A program made the position numbers and the translations under genes. Below, one piece after another: positions 25,835 through 33,883 of a DNA stretch of 64,000 nucleotides. This DNA is from Paenimyroides marinum (GTDB taxonomy: Bacteria; Bacteroidota; Bacteroidia; Flavobacteriales; Flavobacteriaceae). The stretch lies in the NCBI RefSeq assembly GCF_900108395.1, contig NZ_FNXE01000003.1, positions 1 to 64,000 on the forward strand. The letters are read 5' to 3'. Position 1 is the first letter of the stretch. Every line of letters starts with the position of its first letter. Under the pieces are notes generated by a model. It was not told where the DNA came from and did no database searches. It was given only the letters and a program-made list of their open reading frames with translations.

Positions 25835-26119
25835 ATGAAAAAAATCAGAGCAAATATGGACAGGTACTTTGACAAGCTGGACGACCGCTGGCAGACTTTG
25901 CCCATCAGGAAACAGCACCAATATACCCTTTACTTTTTTGTGGGGTATCTGCTGTTGACCGCAGGGGTCATTTTCAAAGTATGGTACGACACGGCAAAGT
26001 CCGGTAACGACATGCACATCGAGCATATCGAAAACCCTGTCCTCAAAAAGAAAGAAAGTCCGGCAACCTTGCAGGACACCATAACAACAATTTTAAAAAA
26101 TAGAATTTATGAAAGATAA
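25835..26119 (+). CDS. traL: TraL, DUF3989 membrane protein
   Basis: 94 aa with a single membrane helix (YTLYFFVGYLLLTAGVIF, about 29-46) after a charged N-terminus. Size, position between traK and traM, and the RWQTLPIRKQHQ motif fit DUF3989 TraL. It overlaps traM by 11 nt. Confidence 0.82.
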   Translation: MKKIRANMDRYFDKLDDRWQTLPIRKQHQYTLYFFVGYLLLTAGVIFKVWYDTAKSGNDMHIEHIENPVLKKKESPATLQDTITTILKNRIYER

Positions 26120-27446
26120 GGAGAACAAAAAGTCGGTTGTCCGGGTAACGGAAGGAAATCCGTCGGTAACCGCTGATGTGCTGCAAGACAGCACAGAGAG
26201 CAAAGCCGAAAAGCTCAAAAAGCCACTTATATTCGGCTTGATGGGAATTGTCTTCGTGGGTTGTATGTACCTCATATTTAAACCATCCGAAGATAAAAAG
26301 GCAATGGAAAACATCGGGCTGAACGATGCCGTACCACAGGCTACGGATGCAGGGCTACCCGATGATAAAGGGAAAGCATACGAGCAGGAAATGCTTCAGC
26401 AAAAAGACCAGGAAAAACGCAACGCACTTACCACGCTTTCCGATTATTGGAACACGGAAGACAGTACACAGGACAATGAAGAAGCGTTTACCGAAGAGGA
26501 AGAAGCCTACGGATACGGCGGGGGCAGAACTTCTGGAAGAAACGGCAATCCTGCATTGAGCAGCTACCGCAATATGCAAAGTACATTGGGTTCATTCTAT
26601 CAGGATGATAATGCGGAAACAACTGAACTCCGCAGGCAATTGGAGGAACTGAAGGAACAATTGGCCGAGAAAGATGTACCGCCTGTCGCCACCGTAGATG
26701 ACCAACTGAAGCTAATGGAGAAATCCTATGAAATGGCGGCAAAATATCTTCCGAAGAATACGAATACAGAAAATGCTGCACTTGATAACAATGTTACTCC
26801 GGCGGTTTCGTCTGCCAACCAAAAAGAGCATTTTGTGGCGTTTACACCTGCAAGAAAAAACACCGTTTCTGCCCTGTACCGTGAGCCTACGGATAGTGCT
26901 TTCTTAGCCAATTGGAGCGAAACGAGAAATCGTGGCTTTTATACCGCAGGTTCCATTGAGCAGGTGGTACAACCCAAAAACAGTATAAAGGCAAGTGTAC
27001 ACGAAACACAAACGATAGCAGGCGAAACAGGTGTACGTCTTCGTTTATTGGAGCCAGCTCAAACACCACAACGAACCATTCCAAAAGGAACGATTGTAAC
27101 AGCTAATGCCAAATTTCAGGGAGGGCGATTACAGCTAAAGATTACTTCAATAGAACTGGAGGGCAATATCATACCGGTAGATATAACCATTTATGACATA
27201 GACGGACAGCAAGGTTTGTATGTTCCGTATTCGCCCGAAATGAATGCCCTTACCGAAATGGCAGGCAATATGAGCCAGACTTCGGGAACCAGCGTGATGC
27301 TCACGCAGTCCGCCGGACAGCAGGTTGCCGCAGACCTTAGCCGTGGCGTGGTACAGGGCATTTCTGGCTATTTCGCCAAAAAGGTGCGCACACCCAAAGT
27401 AACCCTAAAGGCAGACCATCAGGTCTTCCTTGTTTCCAAACAATGA
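26109..27446 (+). CDS. traM: TraM, VirB10-like conjugation protein
   Basis: 445 aa. Cytoplasmic N-terminus, one membrane helix (KPLIFGLMGIVFVGCMYLIF, about 38-57), a long low-complexity linker with a Gly-rich YGYGGGRTSGRNG region, a short coiled coil (LRRQLEELKEQLAEK) and a C-terminal beta domain (RLRLLEPAQTPQRTIPKGT). This is the TraM conjugative transposon family, a VirB10-like scaffold across the envelope. Starts within traL. Confidence 0.88.
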   Translation: MKDKENKKSVVRVTEGNPSVTADVLQDSTESKAEKLKKPLIFGLMGIVFVGCMYLIFKPSEDKKAMENIGLNDAVPQATDAGLPDDKGKAYEQEMLQQKDQEKRNALTTLSDYWNTEDSTQDNEEAFTEEEEAYGYGGGRTSGRNGNPALSSYRNMQSTLGSFYQDDNAETTELRRQLEELKEQLAEKDVPPVATVDDQLKLMEKSYEMAAKYLPKNTNTENAALDNNVTPAVSSANQKEHFVAFTPARKNTVSALYREPTDSAFLANWSETRNRGFYTAGSIEQVVQPKNSIKASVHETQTIAGETGVRLRLLEPAQTPQRTIPKGTIVTANAKFQGGRLQLKITSIELEGNIIPVDITIYDIDGQQGLYVPYSPEMNALTEMAGNMSQTSGTSVMLTQSAGQQVAADLSRGVVQGISGYFAKKVRTPKVTLKADHQVFLVSKQ

Positions 27447-27470
27447 TGTTGAACTCAAATATTTTAAACA

Positions 27471-28364
27471 ATGAAAAATCATTTTAAAACCTTTTGGGCT
27501 TTGGCCCTGATACTCGGCTTTGCCGTACAGTCCTACGCACAGGACAGCATCAAAGCACCGCTTGCCCTGGGCAAAATAGAACCGTACCGCATGGAAGTTA
27601 CCTACGATAAAACTTCGCATTTGATTTTCCCTACCGCCATACGCTATGTGGATTTGGGAAGCGAATACCTGATTGCAGGTAAGGCGGAAGATGCGGAAAA
27701 CGTACTGCGTGTAAAAGCATCGGTAAGGGATTTTGAACCCGAAACTAATTTTTCGGTCATTACCAATGACGGACGTTTTTACAGCTTCAATGTGTATTAC
27801 AGTGGGTATCCCGATGCGTTGAGCTATGACCTTTTGACCATGCAGAAAGCGGTGGATAAGGCCAACAGTAATGATGTTCTTTTTGAAGAATTGGGCAACA
27901 ATTCCCCGTCATTGGCGGGTTTGCTTCTGGAAACCATTTACAAGAAAGACAAACGTATTGTAAAGCATATCGGATCTAAGAGCTTCGGTATTCAGTTTAT
28001 CCTGAAAGGCATTTACATCCACAACGGTAAATACTATTTCCATACGGAATTGAGAAACCGTAGCAATGTGCCTTTTCAGATTGATTTTGTCAATTTCAAA
28101 GTGGTAGATAAAAAGGTAGCCAAACGCACTGTTGTACAGGAACGCCCGTTGATACCGCTTCGTACCTACAAGCCACTCACAGAAATTTCAGGACAAACCA
28201 CCGAACAGAATGTATTTCTGTTAGACCAATTCACTATTGCCAATGATAAGGTACTGTTGATTGAGATTTTTGAAAAGAACGGTGGCCGGCAGCAAACGCT
28301 TCAGGTGGAAAATTCGGATTTGATAAAAGCCCGGTTGATCAGCGATATGCACCTGAAATTTTAA
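27471..28364 (+). CDS. traN: TraN, VirB9-like conjugation protein
   Basis: 297 aa with a signal peptide (TFWALALILGFAVQSYAQD) and beta-rich DUF4138 region (HLIFPTAIRYVDLGSEYLIAGKAED). TraN is the outer-membrane-associated partner of TraM in the Bacteroidota T4SS. Spacing of 24 bp to traM and 21 bp to traO supports one operon. Confidence 0.88.
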   Translation: MKNHFKTFWALALILGFAVQSYAQDSIKAPLALGKIEPYRMEVTYDKTSHLIFPTAIRYVDLGSEYLIAGKAEDAENVLRVKASVRDFEPETNFSVITNDGRFYSFNVYYSGYPDALSYDLLTMQKAVDKANSNDVLFEELGNNSPSLAGLLLETIYKKDKRIVKHIGSKSFGIQFILKGIYIHNGKYYFHTELRNRSNVPFQIDFVNFKVVDKKVAKRTVVQERPLIPLRTYKPLTEISGQTTEQNVFLLDQFTIANDKVLLIEIFEKNGGRQQTLQVENSDLIKARLISDMHLKF

Positions 28365-28385
28365 TAACCTTTTAAAGCAATAGCA

Positions 28386-28946
28386 ATGAAAAAGTATATC
28401 TATACCGTGATGCTCGTCCTAATGGGTATCACGGTGGCACAGGCACAAAGGATGCTGCCTAAACAGAAAGGATTGGAAATAAGTGCGGGTGTATTGTCCG
28501 ATGATAAAATTGGTAACGATTATTACATCAGCGCAGCAATGACCGTGAACGGAAAGAACGGAAATTACCAGCTTTGGGCATTGGAATACATGCACCAATA
28601 CCACGGCTACAAGAACCTACGCATACCGCAGGAAACCTATACTGCAGAGGGCGGCTACAGTTTCTTCCTGCTGGGTGATGCCCGAAAGAATATCACATTG
28701 AATTTCGGAGTAACTGGCGTGGTCGGTTACGAAACCATCAACCGGGGAGAAACGATGCTGTATGACGGGGCGAAAATACTGAGCGAGGACAATTTCATTT
28801 ACGGAGCTGGCGGACGGCTCACATTTGAAACGTACCTGTCAGACCGATTTGTGTTAGTCCTGCAAGGACGTACAAAGGTCTTTTGGGGTACGGATCTGGA
28901 ACAGTTCAGACCGTCCGCAGGTGTGGGATTAAGGTTTAACTTTTAA
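28386..28946 (+). CDS. traO: TraO, conjugative transfer outer-membrane protein
   Basis: 186 aa with signal peptide (TVMLVLMGITVAQAQ) and an OmpA/OprF-like small beta-barrel pattern ending in an aromatic residue (GVGLRFNF). The family TraO accompanies TraN and probably forms part of the outer-membrane portion of the mating apparatus. Followed 11 bp later by the DUF3872 gene. Confidence 0.85.
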   Translation: MKKYIYTVMLVLMGITVAQAQRMLPKQKGLEISAGVLSDDKIGNDYYISAAMTVNGKNGNYQLWALEYMHQYHGYKNLRIPQETYTAEGGYSFFLLGDARKNITLNFGVTGVVGYETINRGETMLYDGAKILSEDNFIYGAGGRLTFETYLSDRFVLVLQGRTKVFWGTDLEQFRPSAGVGLRFNF

Positions 28947-28957
28947 AACGTAAAACA

Positions 28958-29407
28958 ATGATAGCAATATTCAATAAATTCAGAATGGGGTTACTGCCAT
29001 TGTATGTACTGTTGGCAATCCTCACAGCTTCGGTTACGCTGGTATCTTGCAGCAAGGATGATGAACTCGAAATACAGAACGATTTTCCTTTTGAGGTAAA
29101 TGTGATGCCCGTACCAAAAGATGTTGCCAACGGGCAGACCGTGGAAATACGCATTACCATACAGCGTATCGGAAATTATACAGGTACGCAATACTATCTC
29201 AGGTATTTTCAGTTTGATGGTACTGGCACGTTGCGGTATTACGATGAACCGCCATACCTACCCAATGATTTGTACCCGTTGCCAACGGAGCAGTTCCGTT
29301 TGTATTATACTTCGGCTTCTACCGTATCACAGTCCTTTGAGGTGTGGATTTCGGATAGCTTTGGGAACGAAAAGCAAGTGAGCTTTCAGTTTAACAGTAG
29401 CGATTAA
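28958..29407 (+). CDS. traQ: DUF3872 lipoprotein, TraQ-like
   Basis: 149 aa. The N-terminus contains a hydrophobic segment ending in the lipobox TLVSC (about 28-32), then a beta-rich immunoglobulin-like domain. DUF3872 genes sit at the end of Bacteroidota tra operons and are often called TraQ. In CTnDOT, traP (primase) lies before traQ; none is seen here. A strong terminator follows. Confidence 0.75.
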   Translation: MIAIFNKFRMGLLPLYVLLAILTASVTLVSCSKDDELEIQNDFPFEVNVMPVPKDVANGQTVEIRITIQRIGNYTGTQYYLRYFQFDGTGTLRYYDEPPYLPNDLYPLPTEQFRLYYTSASTVSQSFEVWISDSFGNEKQVSFQFNSSD

Positions 29408-29431
29408 GAGAAACAACTTTGATAAAAGAAA

Positions 29432-29458
29432 AGCCGACTTTAAAGGTCGGTTTTTTTG
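29432..29458 (+). terminator. Rho-independent terminator of the tra operon
   Basis: Stem CCGAC / GTCGG with loop TTTAAAG, then seven T residues. Position 25 bp after the DUF3872 stop codon marks the end of the traE-Q transcript. Confidence 0.85.
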
Positions 29459-29517
29459 CTTCTGATTTTCGACCAAGGATGTTTTTGTTTAAATTTACTT
29501 GATATAATTTTCACAAT

Positions 29518-29805
29518 ATGGATGCAGTTACTTCTCAATTGGTAATGGGAATTATTCCGCTTGTTATCGGAATAGGGCTTATCTACTGGATAAGCAGAAG
29601 GAAATTTTACAGGCGTAGTCCTATGGGAGCGGAGGGCTTTTCAAGTTTTGAAGCATCTGTGTTTATCCGTTTTATAGAACGTGTTGGTAAATGGATCGCC
29701 TATGCTTTAATTATTCTTGGCGTTGTTGTTCTTTGGTCTTATACACAGATGAAAAAAGAGAGGGAGAAAAAGCAACAGGAACTTAATATTGAACAGCCTG
29801 CCTAA
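29518..29805 (+). CDS. Small two-helix membrane protein, unknown function
   Basis: 95 aa with membrane segments at about 8-26 (VMGIIPLVIGIGLIYWI) and 57-75 (WIAYALIILGVVVLW), a basic loop between (SRRKFYRRSP) and a charged tail. It stands alone after the tra terminator with its own terminator behind. Such genes recur near the end of tra regions in these elements, but I cannot name a function. Confidence 0.65.
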   Translation: MDAVTSQLVMGIIPLVIGIGLIYWISRRKFYRRSPMGAEGFSSFEASVFIRFIERVGKWIAYALIILGVVVLWSYTQMKKEREKKQQELNIEQPA

Positions 29806-29847
29806 CGCTGATCGAAGTTTTTCTGCTGATTTAATTTCAATCGGATA

Positions 29848-29876
29848 GCTCAAAAGGCTGTCCGATTTATGTTTAT
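29848..29876 (+). terminator. Hairpin after the small membrane protein gene
   Basis: ATCGGATAGC pairs with GCTGTCCGAT around a 7-nt loop (one mismatch), followed by a short T-rich stretch. It lies about 45 bp behind the stop codon. Moderate as a terminator because the T run is short. Confidence 0.55.
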
Positions 29877-29890
29877 AACAAATGTAAACC

Positions 29891-29918
29891 GCCAAATACT
29901 GCCTTTCAGTGCCAATGG
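29891..29918 (+). repeat. Copy of dispersed ICE motif upstream of HTH genes
   Basis: GCCAAATACTGCCTTTCAGTGCC, the same core as at 10521-10555, 12276-12300 and 19806-19834. It lies about 70 bp ahead of the first HTH gene. Confidence 0.55.
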
Positions 29919-29986
29919 ATGCAATATTTCCCAATCCTGCAATAAGCCTTTCTAAATTCGACTTCCACAGAAAAATGGAGCAGACT

Positions 29987-30298
29987 ATGGAAGTTATCGC
30001 AATACAGAAATCCGCATTTGACGGAATGACAAATGAGTTGGAAGCACTTTTGGAACTGACCGAAAACGCTACTCGGAAATATACCCCGATTTTCAAAGAA
30101 GAGAAATGGCTGGATAACCAGGAAGTGTGTTTGATGATGAACATTACCAAACGAACATTGCAGACCTATAAGGATAAGGGTTTGTTGCCTTACTCTAAAT
30201 TAAACCGCAAGAATTATTACAAACTCTCGGATGTACAGGCTTTGCTCGAAGCCGGACAGCCGTATAATACCAACGACAATGGATTTACTAACGAATGA
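29987..30298 (+). CDS. Helix-turn-helix (MerR/excisionase-like) DNA-binding protein 1
   Basis: 103 aa from MEVIAIQKSAFDGM. The C-terminal half has a winged HTH of the excisionase/MerR type (WLDNQEVCLMMNITKRTLQTYKDKGLLPYSK). Proteins of this kind come in pairs in CTnDOT-type elements and act as excision or transfer regulators (Xis2c/2d-like). Upstream in-frame ATGs exist (29975, 29909), but MEVIAI is the usual family start. It overlaps the next gene by 20 nt. Confidence 0.75.
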   Translation: MEVIAIQKSAFDGMTNELEALLELTENATRKYTPIFKEEKWLDNQEVCLMMNITKRTLQTYKDKGLLPYSKLNRKNYYKLSDVQALLEAGQPYNTNDNGFTNE

Positions 30299-30560
30299 TA
30301 CCCAAGAAATCATCGCCCATCAGGAGATGATAACGCAATTGAAAAAGCGTATCGAAATAATCTTGAAAAATTATCGCCCTGTAATGAACGGGGAAATTTA
30401 CTTATCGGGTGAAGATGTGTGTAAGTTGTTACATATTAGTAAACGGACGTTACAGCAATACCGGGATGACACAATATTGCCATACATTCAAATTGGTGGT
30501 AAGATTATTTACAAAGAATCAGATATACTACATATTCTGGAAAAGAACTATACGGGTTGA
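30279..30560 (+). CDS. Helix-turn-helix (MerR/excisionase-like) DNA-binding protein 2
   Basis: 93 aa from MDLLTNDTQEII. Same architecture as its upstream neighbour: a helical N-terminus then winged HTH (YLSGEDVCKLLHISKRTLQQYRDD..LPYIQ), with a KIIYKESDI wing. Probably made from the same mRNA and acting with protein 1 as excision/transfer regulators. The start is set at ATG 30279, since the longer frame lies inside gene 1. Confidence 0.75.
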   Translation: MDLLTNDTQEIIAHQEMITQLKKRIEIILKNYRPVMNGEIYLSGEDVCKLLHISKRTLQQYRDDTILPYIQIGGKIIYKESDILHILEKNYTG

Positions 30561-30565
30561 TTGCT

Positions 30566-31303
30566 TTAGTGATGATCTCTGAATCTTCGTTTTAATATAT
30601 AGTATCTAAATAAGAGTCTGTCATACCATAAGGCAAACAGCAATAATCCTACAGCAATCAAAAGCGTTCTTAATTCAAGATATGGAAATATAAATCCTCC
30701 AATTATTCCTCCTGAAAAGAAACAACAAATAATGGCTAGTTTCAGATAGATGCTTTTACTTAGTTGCATACGCTCGGAACGTTCCTTATAAAATAACATT
30801 TGTGATAATTCAATACCAAGATCCGTAAATAGGCCTGTTAGATGGGTTGTTCTTACTACTGATTGAGACACACGTGTTACCAATGCGTTTTGTAAGCCCA
30901 TAGCGAACAGTAAAGCTGAAGCTAAAAGAATAGAATACGGAAAAGGTTCTTTTGTCAGCAGAAAGGAAGAGAAACTAATAACAAATAGTATAAAGACCTC
31001 TATAGATATAGGGATTACATAAGTAGCTTGTTGCTTATATCTTGATACCCATTCCATGATTAGGCTGGAAGCAAAAGCTCCGAACAGAAAAAATAATATA
31101 TAGAACAAATAAGCAAATGCCATTCTGTAATCCTTCAAAACAAGTTCTTCTGAAAAGAAAGCGAAATGACCTGTAACATTTGTTGTTAATGTATTCAATT
31201 CCAAAACGCTCGTAATGTTTACAATACCTGCAACACCCGATAAGATGGAAGCTAATTTAAGATTGTGGGAATAAGTGCGACCTTTCCCTTTATGTCTGAA
31301 CAT
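30566..31303 (-). CDS. DUF1275 (YoaK-type) membrane protein
   Basis: 245 aa with about six membrane helices. The opening (ILSGVAGIVNITSVLELNTLTTNVTGHFAFF) and the later TGLFTDLG block are the paired small-residue repeats of DUF1275. Function is unknown; some relatives are linked to stress or efflux. It is convergent with the HTH pair, separated by 5 bp, and is a cargo gene within the ICE. Confidence 0.8.
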   Translation of the reverse strand: MFRHKGKGRTYSHNLKLASILSGVAGIVNITSVLELNTLTTNVTGHFAFFSEELVLKDYRMAFAYLFYILFFLFGAFASSLIMEWVSRYKQQATYVIPISIEVFILFVISFSSFLLTKEPFPYSILLASALLFAMGLQNALVTRVSQSVVRTTHLTGLFTDLGIELSQMLFYKERSERMQLSKSIYLKLAIICCFFSGGIIGGFIFPYLELRTLLIAVGLLLFALWYDRLLFRYYILKRRFRDHH

Positions 31304-31407
31304 ATTAGGGTTCTTTTATTGCAAATTTACAAAACTGCCTTTCTTTATTTGCTTGGCATTGTATATAATAAACAACATTCTTACCTTTGTTTGATAAAAT
31401 ATAGAAA

Positions 31408-31575
31408 CTTAAAGTTGTTTTTACTTTAAGTCCCACATTGAAAACTGGTAATTTTTAGACTACGGGACGATAATAAGTAAGGACGCTCACGCTATAGGCG
31501 TGGGTGCTCGCTTATTCGTAGTCGGGTATACCAGTACCTCAATGTCGGTAAGTGTGGTGGCCTACGCTTTTTTTT
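31408..31575 (+). ncRNA. Candidate structured RNA / long multi-helix element
   Basis: A perfect 8-bp hairpin (CTTAAAGT / ACTTTAAG, 31408-31430) is followed by a nested extended stem: ACATTGA/TCAATGT, ACTGGTA/TACCAGT, GACTACG/CGTAGTC, AATAAG/CTTATT and an apical CACGC/GCGTG helix, covering 31434-31545, then a run of eight or more T residues near 31569. No ORF explains it. It lies just upstream of a receiver-like gene, so a leader RNA or a trans-acting RNA (an RteR-like regulator?) are options. It is drawn on the plus strand because of the T run. Confidence 0.5.
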
Positions 31576-31609
31576 GTGCAGGTACTCCATTAATTTAATA
31601 CTGATATAT

Positions 31610-32058
31610 ATGGAAACTGGTACACTACAAAAAAAAATACGCTTTCTTTTATCAATGATAAAAGCCCGATTGTAGATATTATCTGCAATGACCTCTCTGA
31701 TTCAGGATTTGAAATACTATTCCGCTCGCAACATATCGAAGACGGAATAATTCAGTTATCTGCTTTAACCTCTCTACCTGAGGTCTGTATCATTGATCTT
31801 GATTTTTACGATAAGAATGTATTGGCAGATCTTCAGGAATTACACAAACAATATCCAAGTATTAAGCTGATTGCCCATAGTGATAGAGATACCGAAAAAG
31901 CTGTAAAACCGCTTTTGGAAATGGGTTTTGCAGGTTACCTTCTCATTGGCAGCGATAGGGACGATTTCATAAAAGCCATTGATGGAGTTACCAATGGAGG
32001 AAGATATTTTAGTGTGGGCGTAGCGAAGATTGTACAGGAATATTTTGGCAATAAGTAA
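31610..32058 (+). pseudogene. Response-regulator receiver-like protein with frameshift at A9 run
   Basis: From ATG 31610 the frame reads METGTLQKK and then stops soon after; a -1 shift inside the nine A residues at 31629-31637 joins it to a long frame ending at 32058 (NTLSFINDKSPIVDIICNDL and on). The joined product of about 148 aa looks like a receiver domain: IIDLDFYD acceptor region and GYLLIGSD where the conserved Lys is replaced. Options are decay, a sequencing error in the homopolymer, or slippage-dependent expression. No output domain is present. Confidence 0.5.
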
Positions 32059-32338
32059 CAGCCCAATCCTAACACCGTAAAAATATCTATTCAAATCAAG
32101 CGACCTTCTTTTGCTTCTTTTCTTTGGTCGCAGTCTGAAAAGAAAAGAAGTCACTCCCGAATACAACAAATGGGATAAAGAATATCCCACGAAATAATAT
32201 CGCAATCTGTTTGGTAAAATGTAGAGAGAGGGAATTGTGTAGGGGTGCATTTTGACAAAGTGGTTGCACCTTTTTAAATGCGAAAAGGCGGTTCCGACCA
32301 ACGGAAGGATGCGTCTTTTCGCCGCCCGACTTTTGAGG
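32059..32338. other. Intergenic region with two hairpins
   Basis: No convincing ORF. It contains GGTGCA..TTGCACC followed by TTTTT (about 32245-32275), a terminator-like hairpin on the plus strand, and GCGAAAAG / CTTTTCGC around 32280-32325 ahead of the convergent PRTRC operon end. Confidence 0.5.
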
Positions 32339-33151
32339 TCAGGCAACTTTTAGGGGTTGGGTGTGGAAATTTTTCAGATTAATGAAAAATCCCCTGTTTT
32401 CGGTCATTCCGAAGCGAAACATATTCCACAATAACGAACAACCCATTTGAGCCAATGTAGCATTGATATACAAATCCTGCTTTTCCAATGCTTCTGCCAA
32501 ACTACAACTTGGCGTATTGTCCGTTTGTTCGGACTGTTTCAGCAAGTCGCCAAATTCATCCGTAACCATTGGCAGGCTTGCCACCGTTTCGTACTTTTCG
32601 GAGTCGGGTTGTTTGATACTTCCGATAGTAGATAGTATTACTTGCCCTGTATGTTGGCTGTTCCCAAAATCCAACCAATATTTAGGCTCATCACGGTTGG
32701 CTCTGCGTTGTTTGCTCATAGCTGTGAGCATTTCCGCTATAGCAAACCTTGTCTTTACATTATCCACACAAGAAATATAAATCGTTGCTTTTGTATTTTC
32801 GGGCAGTCCTCCCAACGAATTGCGTTCAAACTTTTGGGTTTCTGCTTTCCAATTCGTTCCCATAAACCGATTGACACGGTTTATGAGTGCAACCGATTTG
32901 TACAATCCTGTTTCACTCGGTGAAAATCGCTGTCTGCCCAAATTGGCTTCCGTGATAATATCATCATCCCATAAACGCACCTGCAATCCTGCGTGTCCCA
33001 ACTCTGTTAGGCTATGGCTCATTTCCATTAAGGCAGTCAGCACTTTTGAGCCTGTGCCACCTGCACCAATCAAATTGACTTCAATCGGGTTTGTAGGACT
33101 TATCAGATAGTTGTCTGTAAAATGTACTTTGGTTTTATCTGTATTCATCAC
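32339..33151 (-). CDS. PRTRC system ThiF-family (E1-like) protein
   Basis: 270-aa E1-like adenylating enzyme. Nucleotide-binding loop IGAGGTGSKVL (27-37), then the DDDIITEANLGRQRF acidic/Arg block typical of ThiF/MoeB and a Cys in YISCVDNVKTRF as the candidate thioester residue. In PRTRC loci it should activate a ubiquitin-like protein. Last gene of the operon; its ATG overlaps the PRTRC-B stop by 4 nt. Confidence 0.88.
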   Translation of the reverse strand: MMNTDKTKVHFTDNYLISPTNPIEVNLIGAGGTGSKVLTALMEMSHSLTELGHAGLQVRLWDDDIITEANLGRQRFSPSETGLYKSVALINRVNRFMGTNWKAETQKFERNSLGGLPENTKATIYISCVDNVKTRFAIAEMLTAMSKQRRANRDEPKYWLDFGNSQHTGQVILSTIGSIKQPDSEKYETVASLPMVTDEFGDLLKQSEQTDNTPSCSLAEALEKQDLYINATLAQMGCSLLWNMFRFGMTENRGFFINLKNFHTQPLKVA

Positions 33152-33873
33152 AATAGATTTTTAAGGTTTTTGTTATACGGTTTTAATACTTCTTTTGGAA
33201 AGGGATTATCTGTGTTTATAAGGTCTTTCCAAACCTTTACGCAATCGCCTTTTATGGGATTGTGTTTGCCCAACAAATGGCTGAAATAAGAATTGAAAAA
33301 ATAGTGTTCCCAAGCCTGTACAAATTCTTCAACCGATGCGGATTTCTTTATATCTATGCTTACCGTTCCCATACATACTTTACCATCTTCGTAAATATTG
33401 AAAAAAGGAGCATAATGGAGTTTGGTTTTATCATTCGGTCTTCTGTCACTCGCAAGGGCATATACGGTAAGGCTGTTTTTACTCGCTTTCCAAAGCATTG
33501 GCGGTACATATCCTTTACCATTGGGTATTTTCAGACTGTCCACAAAAAACAACTTTCTTTGCTGTGCTTTGGTGTACCAGATTACCGTGCCTTTTTCCGC
33601 ACTCGGATTGATATGTAAAATGTTTGTCGGCAAAATTCCGTTTGGCTTTAAAAAGGCTTTGTCCTTGTCTTTTTCAGTGCGAAGTGACTTTGCCAATATA
33701 TTTGCTTCTCTCACGGTCAATGGGTGGGCATTGATTGGATTTCCATTTTTATCCATATCAAAATGCTCTACATACACATCGGTTGTCCGTCCTTTGGTTT
33801 CATAGAATACCAAAGCAGATTTTGGGTGGTATAATGTACCGAAGTCCTGTGTTATATCGTTTATCGTTTCCAT
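33148..33873 (-). CDS. PRTRC system protein B
   Basis: 241 aa, matching PRTRC protein B (YHPKSALVFYETKGRTTDVYVEHFD and later IPNGKGYVPPMLWKASKNSL). Published comparative work (Iyer, Burroughs and Aravind) assigned this family an E2-like fold, partner of the ThiF E1 and the ubiquitin-like protein C; from memory. Here it sits between the 384-aa protein and the ThiF gene. Confidence 0.82.
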   Translation of the reverse strand: METINDITQDFGTLYHPKSALVFYETKGRTTDVYVEHFDMDKNGNPINAHPLTVREANILAKSLRTEKDKDKAFLKPNGILPTNILHINPSAEKGTVIWYTKAQQRKLFFVDSLKIPNGKGYVPPMLWKASKNSLTVYALASDRRPNDKTKLHYAPFFNIYEDGKVCMGTVSIDIKKSASVEEFVQAWEHYFFNSYFSHLLGKHNPIKGDCVKVWKDLINTDNPFPKEVLKPYNKNLKNLL

Positions 33874-33883
33874 ATTTTTGCGT

